Origin: Acidobacteriota bacterium
Lineage (GTDB): Bacteria > Acidobacteriota > Terriglobia > Terriglobales > Acidobacteriaceae
Direction of reading: 5' to 3'
Length of the DNA: 64,000 nt
NCBI GenBank assembly: GCA_021781795.1
Contig: JAJXWA010000009.1
Location: forward strand, 16,200 to 80,199
The notes beneath the pieces are model-generated. The model made no database searches and was not told the origin of the DNA. It saw only the letters and a program-made list of their open reading frames with translations. Both the position numbers and the translations under genes were made by a program. Positions within the stretch are counted from its first letter, which is position 1. Each line of letters opens with the position of its first letter. Below are positions 60,932 through 64,000 of the stretch, piece by piece.

Positions 60932-62137
60932 TTACATGCCGCCTTTGCCGAGCATCAGGCCAATGCCGTAGGTGACGGCGCCCTCAACTGCGCCAACGAT
61001 GGTCATCTCCATGCCAGAGGACCACCACGAGCGCACGGTGATCAGGCTCTTGGCCGCGCCGACGGCGAAGTGAGCGACCAGCGAGACGATGGCCGCCGCA
61101 ATCACGGCGGGCACTCCCTGCAGGAAGAAGAACGGGATGACAGGAATCAGCGCGCCGACTGCCGTGGAGAGTGCGCCAGAGCTCGCCGAGATGAGGGGAT
61201 TGCTCAACGCGTCTTCTGATGTGCCCAGCCGCTCGCTGGCCAGCACGCGCAGGAACTGCTCGGGGTCGGTGGCGATGTGGTTCACCATCTTGTGTGCGTC
61301 TTCTTCGGGCAGGCCTTTCACCTGGTAGTAGAGCGAAAGCAGCTCGCGCGCTTCGGGGCCGTTCATCTGGATGGCTTCGCGCTCGCGGGCGATCTCGGCG
61401 TCGTAAATTTCTCGCTCGCTCTTTGCGGCAAGATACGCACCCGAACCCATGGAAAGCGCGCTCGCGATCATGCCGGAGATGCCGGCGAGGAGCACGTATT
61501 TGCTGTCGCCCGCCGTGGCGCCGGAGACGCCAGAGACGATGCCGAAGATTGCGCCGAGGCCGTCGTTGACGCCATAGATGGCGTCGCCAATCCATGCGCC
61601 TGGCTGTTTGCGGCCCTTGTTGCGTTTGGCCAGCAGTTCATCGAGCACTGCCTTGGCATCGATCTTTGGCGCGCCGGCCGGCGCCGTGTAGTGACCGCGC
61701 AGCAGCGAGCCCAGCTCGTGATAGTGGTCCTTTTCGTCTTCAATGACGTGATCGAGAATGGCGATGGAGCCTTCGTCACCGAGAGCTTTGAGCTGCTCGC
61801 CGTAGGTGGCAATATGGCGGCTCTCTTCAATCTCCAGCCGGCGCAGCGCCATGCGGACTCCGCCGGCGCGATTGGCGAGCGAGTCAGCCTCGCCGCCGGG
61901 CTTGCCGCGGTAGACCGGTTCCGCGCCGCCGAGTTCGACTATGCGGCCCTGCCACAGGGCAGCGTGCTCCCACTCGGCGCTGGCCAGGTGGCGCAGCACC
62001 TGCGCGCGTACCGGGTCCGTGTCCCGGTCAGCCAGAGCCATGTAGGTGTGATATGCCTCCACTTCGGCCTGCCAGTTCTCCTCCAGCGCCGCCAGCACCT
62101 TCTTGAGCCGGGCTCCCGTCAACGATTCAGTGGCCAC
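60932..62137 (-). CDS. MbfA-like ferritin-like/VIT1 fusion protein
   Basis: A 401-residue fusion. The N-terminal erythrin/ferritin-like domain (about 10-150) has LEENWQAEVEAYHTYMALAD, ASAEWEHAALW, LEIEESRHIATYGEQL and IEDEKDHYHELG, giving four Glu/His helices for a di-iron site. The C-terminal VIT1/CCC1 domain (about 175-400) has GDAIYGVNDGLGAIFGIVSGVSGA, then SGMIASALSMGSGAYLAAKSEREIY and several hydrophobic helices. MbfA proteins export iron and protect against peroxide in rhizobia. GTG 62137 with GAGGAG 7 bases upstream. It is convergent with hemY. Confidence 0.88.
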   Translation of the reverse strand: MATESLTGARLKKVLAALEENWQAEVEAYHTYMALADRDTDPVRAQVLRHLASAEWEHAALWQGRIVELGGAEPVYRGKPGGEADSLANRAGGVRMALRRLEIEESRHIATYGEQLKALGDEGSIAILDHVIEDEKDHYHELGSLLRGHYTAPAGAPKIDAKAVLDELLAKRNKGRKQPGAWIGDAIYGVNDGLGAIFGIVSGVSGATAGDSKYVLLAGISGMIASALSMGSGAYLAAKSEREIYDAEIAREREAIQMNGPEARELLSLYYQVKGLPEEDAHKMVNHIATDPEQFLRVLASERLGTSEDALSNPLISASSGALSTAVGALIPVIPFFFLQGVPAVIAAAIVSLVAHFAVGAAKSLITVRSWWSSGMEMTIVGAVEGAVTYGIGLMLGKGGM

Positions 62138-62444
62138 GCAAATTCTCCTCGCTATGGTTTGAGAATACGGTATCTGCGGGGCAAATTCGCAGCTTGCAAC
62201 AATGAAGCGTATCGGCGCCAGGAAAGGCCTCCGACGGGGTATGGATTAGCCCTTCCCCGTCGCAGGGCTTTGCGTATAGTGTTGTGTGCAGCAAAACAGC
62301 GGCGGGCAGCGCAGAACCCCGCATCCCCGCAGCCAAAGCAAGATCCGGCGTTCATCTTGGCAGACTGGTTTGCCAGGCTGAGTAGTCTGGACCGCGAGGC
62401 CCTAACCGGGCTTATTTTCCTAAGGAAGTGGAGAACCGTCCCGC
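62138..62444. other. Intergenic region between divergent mbfA-like and sugar transporter genes
   Basis: About 300 bases. TATAGT near 62275 is a fair -10 for the transporter but has no good -35. A short palindrome TTCCTAAGGAA lies at 62417-62427, just before the ribosome site (GGAG) of the transporter. No iron-box or other recognisable operator was seen for the MbfA-like gene. Confidence 0.35.
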
Positions 62445-63707
62445 ATGTCAACCCGATCGACTCCTGCACCCGTTGCAACCGCACCCAGTTACACCGGCCC
62501 GTTTATCACCGTCGCCGCGCTTTTCTTCATCTTCGGATTCATCACCAACCTCAACATGGCGCTGGTGCCCCATCTGAAGTCCATCTTCGATCTGCCCTAT
62601 GCATGGGCCATGCTGGTGGAGTCGGCGTTCTTTCTGGCCTACTTTGTCTTCTCCTCCCCGACCGGCAAGCTGATTGAGAGCATCGGTTACAAGAGGACGA
62701 TGGTAGTGAGCCTGTTCATTCAGGTCGTTGGCTGCGTGCTCTTTGTTCCAGCGGCGCGGCTGGTGAGCTTTCCGCTGTTTCTGACGGCGGTCTTTGTGGT
62801 GGGAGCGGGTGTCACGGGGCTCCAGACCGCTGCCAACCCATACGTGGCGATTCTCGGACCGGAGCATTCAGCGCCCGTGCGGCTCACCTTGGCGCAGGCG
62901 CTGAACTCACTGGGCGGCACGATTGCGCCGCTGGTTGCCGGGGCCTACATCCTCACGGACAGCGAGAAGGCCACGGCGATTGTGAGCAAGGCGGCGGTGG
63001 CGGACACCGTGCGTGGTCCCTATCTTGCAATTGCCGCCGCTCTGCTGATTCTCGGTGTCACGGTGATGTTCCTGCACCTGCCGCACATTGCGCAGACGCA
63101 CGAGTTCCGGCCCGCGAAGGAAGGCGATTCGCTTCTGGGGCGCAGCATCTGGAGCTACCGGCATACCGTTCTCGGCGCCGTTGGCATCTTTCTCTATGTG
63201 GGCGTGGAAGTAGGATTGGCCTCGATTGCAGTGAATTACTTCAGCTTGCAGGGTGTGAGCAGCGCAAAGACTGCGTCCTTCCTCGTTTCGCTCTACTGGG
63301 GCGGCGCGCTCATTGGCCGTCTGCTGGGCTCTTGGATGCTAACCAAAGTGAAAGCCGGCAAACTACTGGGCATCTTTGGCATTGCGGCCGCATTCATGGC
63401 GATTGTGTCGATGATGACGAGCGGTCAGGTCGCGATCTGGAGCATCGTAATCTGCGGCTTCTTCAACTCGATCATGTTCCCGAATATCTTCGCGCTGGGC
63501 ATCGCCGGGCTGGGGCCGATGACGAGTAAGGGATCGGGGCTCATCATGACCGCGGTTGTGGGCGGCGCGGTGATTCCGCCGCTCATCGGCAAGGTCGCCG
63601 ACCTGATGGGAATCCAGCACGCGCTAGTGATTCCAGTTCTATGCTATGTGTTTATCGCGTTCTACGGACTCTGGGGCTCAAAGCCCGCGCGAACCGCATC
63701 CGCGTAG
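62445..63707 (+). CDS. FucP/FHS-family MFS sugar:proton symporter
   Basis: A 420-residue transporter with about 12 hydrophobic helices. FITVAALFFIFGFITNLNMALVPHLKSIFDLPYAWAMLVESAFF is the FucP-type TM1-TM2 start, split here by helix; GAGVTGLQTAANPYVAILGPE is diagnostic for the fucose-galactose-gluconate/hexose (FHS) group, as are LAQALNSLGGTIAP and NSIMFPNIFALGI. It brings in fucose, galactose or glucose with protons. The exported GH29 fucosidase at 19.5 kb makes fucose attractive, but the substrate cannot be read. A terminator follows. Confidence 0.9.
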   Translation: MSTRSTPAPVATAPSYTGPFITVAALFFIFGFITNLNMALVPHLKSIFDLPYAWAMLVESAFFLAYFVFSSPTGKLIESIGYKRTMVVSLFIQVVGCVLFVPAARLVSFPLFLTAVFVVGAGVTGLQTAANPYVAILGPEHSAPVRLTLAQALNSLGGTIAPLVAGAYILTDSEKATAIVSKAAVADTVRGPYLAIAAALLILGVTVMFLHLPHIAQTHEFRPAKEGDSLLGRSIWSYRHTVLGAVGIFLYVGVEVGLASIAVNYFSLQGVSSAKTASFLVSLYWGGALIGRLLGSWMLTKVKAGKLLGIFGIAAAFMAIVSMMTSGQVAIWSIVICGFFNSIMFPNIFALGIAGLGPMTSKGSGLIMTAVVGGAVIPPLIGKVADLMGIQHALVIPVLCYVFIAFYGLWGSKPARTASA

Positions 63708-63732
63708 CTGCAAAGCATGACAGCTGCATCAA

Positions 63733-63763
63733 AGGGCCTCCGGGGGAATTCCCGGAGGCCTTT
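63733..63763 (+). terminator. Terminator after the FucP-like gene
   Basis: GGCCTCCGGG (63735-63744), loop GGAATT, and CCCGGAGGCC (63751-63760) form a 10-base perfect stem flanked by AAAG on the left and TTT on the right, 27 bases after the stop. Confidence 0.8.
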
Positions 63764-63768
63764 CACTT

Positions 63769-64000
63769 GTACGCCGTGCATGATTGACAGCTTGGAGGTG
63801 TAAGTCCTCTTCACATCCAGATGGGGAGAAGTGATAGCGAAGCGCAAGGGCGTCATCGCGAGGTGGGGTCTGCAGGAAGCGTGGAGCAAAGACGCGAGCC
63901 GATGGACAAGAACCGGATATGAGGCCTACGGCGCCGGACGAGCGGGCAAGTGATCGCGAAGTCCACAACCATCAAAGGCGCTGGTGGTAAATTCGGCGGT
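63769..64000 (+). mobile_element. Group II intron, 5' domain I (class C-like), cut by window end
   Basis: From GTACGCCGTGCATG at 63769 the sequence follows the 5' domain I pattern of bacterial group II introns, particularly the class C ribozyme type: GGAGGTGTAAGTCCTC stem, GCAAGGG (63844-63850), TCTGCAGGAAGC (63869-63880), GAGCAAA, then ACAAGAACCGG and ATATGAGGC (63917-63925). The first bases are GTACG rather than the usual GTGYG. It begins 6 bases after a terminator stem, the preferred target of class C introns. Domains II-VI and any reverse transcriptase gene lie beyond the window. Orientation is plus by this reading. Confidence 0.75.

Overview
The window looks like chromosome of a GC-rich, Gram-negative heterotroph, most likely an acidobacterium of the Terriglobia/Acidobacteriaceae type. 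This is inferred from an lpxC gene and a TonB-dependent receptor with a carboxypeptidase-regulatory-like N-terminus, several exported glycoside hydrolases, tandem FG-GAP/UnbV (CRTAC1-like) proteins, and a TIGR04053-like radical SAM gene beside cydAB and hemY. No rRNA, tRNA or CRISPR array was seen. Genes are dense and strands alternate in short runs.

Layout. 1-4.2 kb: 5' part of a TonB-dependent receptor gene, then a divergent nitroreductase/TetR pair with a palindrome between them. 4.4-9.1 kb: lpxC, a membrane-anchored unknown, an M20 peptidase, a small secreted DUF4440-like protein and an exported FKBP. 9.9-12.1 kb: a GAF-PAS-GGDEF-EAL c-di-GMP protein. 12.4-16.2 kb: an orphan Opp-type ATPase, a Tat-exported GH32 and the overlapping queC-queE pair. 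16.4-18.0 kb: a translationally coupled arsR-AHSA1-DoxX-like-DUF1801 operon behind a self-operator promoter. 18.2-24.1 kb: an SDR, a small lipoprotein, GH29 alpha-L-fucosidase and GH31. 24.3-33.9 kb: C-terminal protease, two isoaspartyl peptidases, a purine-nucleoside-permease-like protein, a cation/proton antiporter, Maf, DUF1761, OsmC, a tiny Cys-rich protein and MutY. 34.1-40.1 kb: an outer-membrane protein, then on the minus strand a RHH antitoxin/PIN toxin pair followed by recX, a DUF429-like gene and alaS. 40.1-45.6 kb: S9 peptidase, a membrane sensor shaped like a histidine kinase but lacking the key catalytic residues, and a secreted unknown. 45.7-50 kb: UspA, an SQR-type flavoprotein with a 50-residue partner, HNH nuclease, ComF. 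50-54 kb: two tandem CRTAC1-like proteins. 54-62.1 kb: a tandem UspA, a radical SAM/SPASM protein, cydAB, hemY and an MbfA-like ferritin/VIT1 fusion. 62.4-64 kb: a FucP-like sugar transporter, its terminator, and the 5' end of a group II intron.

How parts fit. Fucosidase, GH31, GH32, TonB receptor and FucP-like permease describe scavenging of plant or microbial polysaccharide. The 45-62 kb region describes life at changing oxygen and redox: a bd-type oxidase, haem synthesis, iron storage/export and universal stress proteins. Three near-identical palindromes (GTGAT-N4-RTCAC) lie upstream of the single uspA, between the tandem uspA and the radical SAM gene, and upstream of cydAB, so a CRP/FNR-family regulon is likely.

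Most unusual items: (1) a class C-like group II intron beginning 6 bases after a terminator stem; (2) a pseudo-histidine kinase with Trp in place of the phospho-accepting His; (3) a palindromic repeat of about 60 bp, intergenic twice and apparently inserted in frame into maf, plus a separate compositionally odd insertion in alaS; (4) the three-site operator set.
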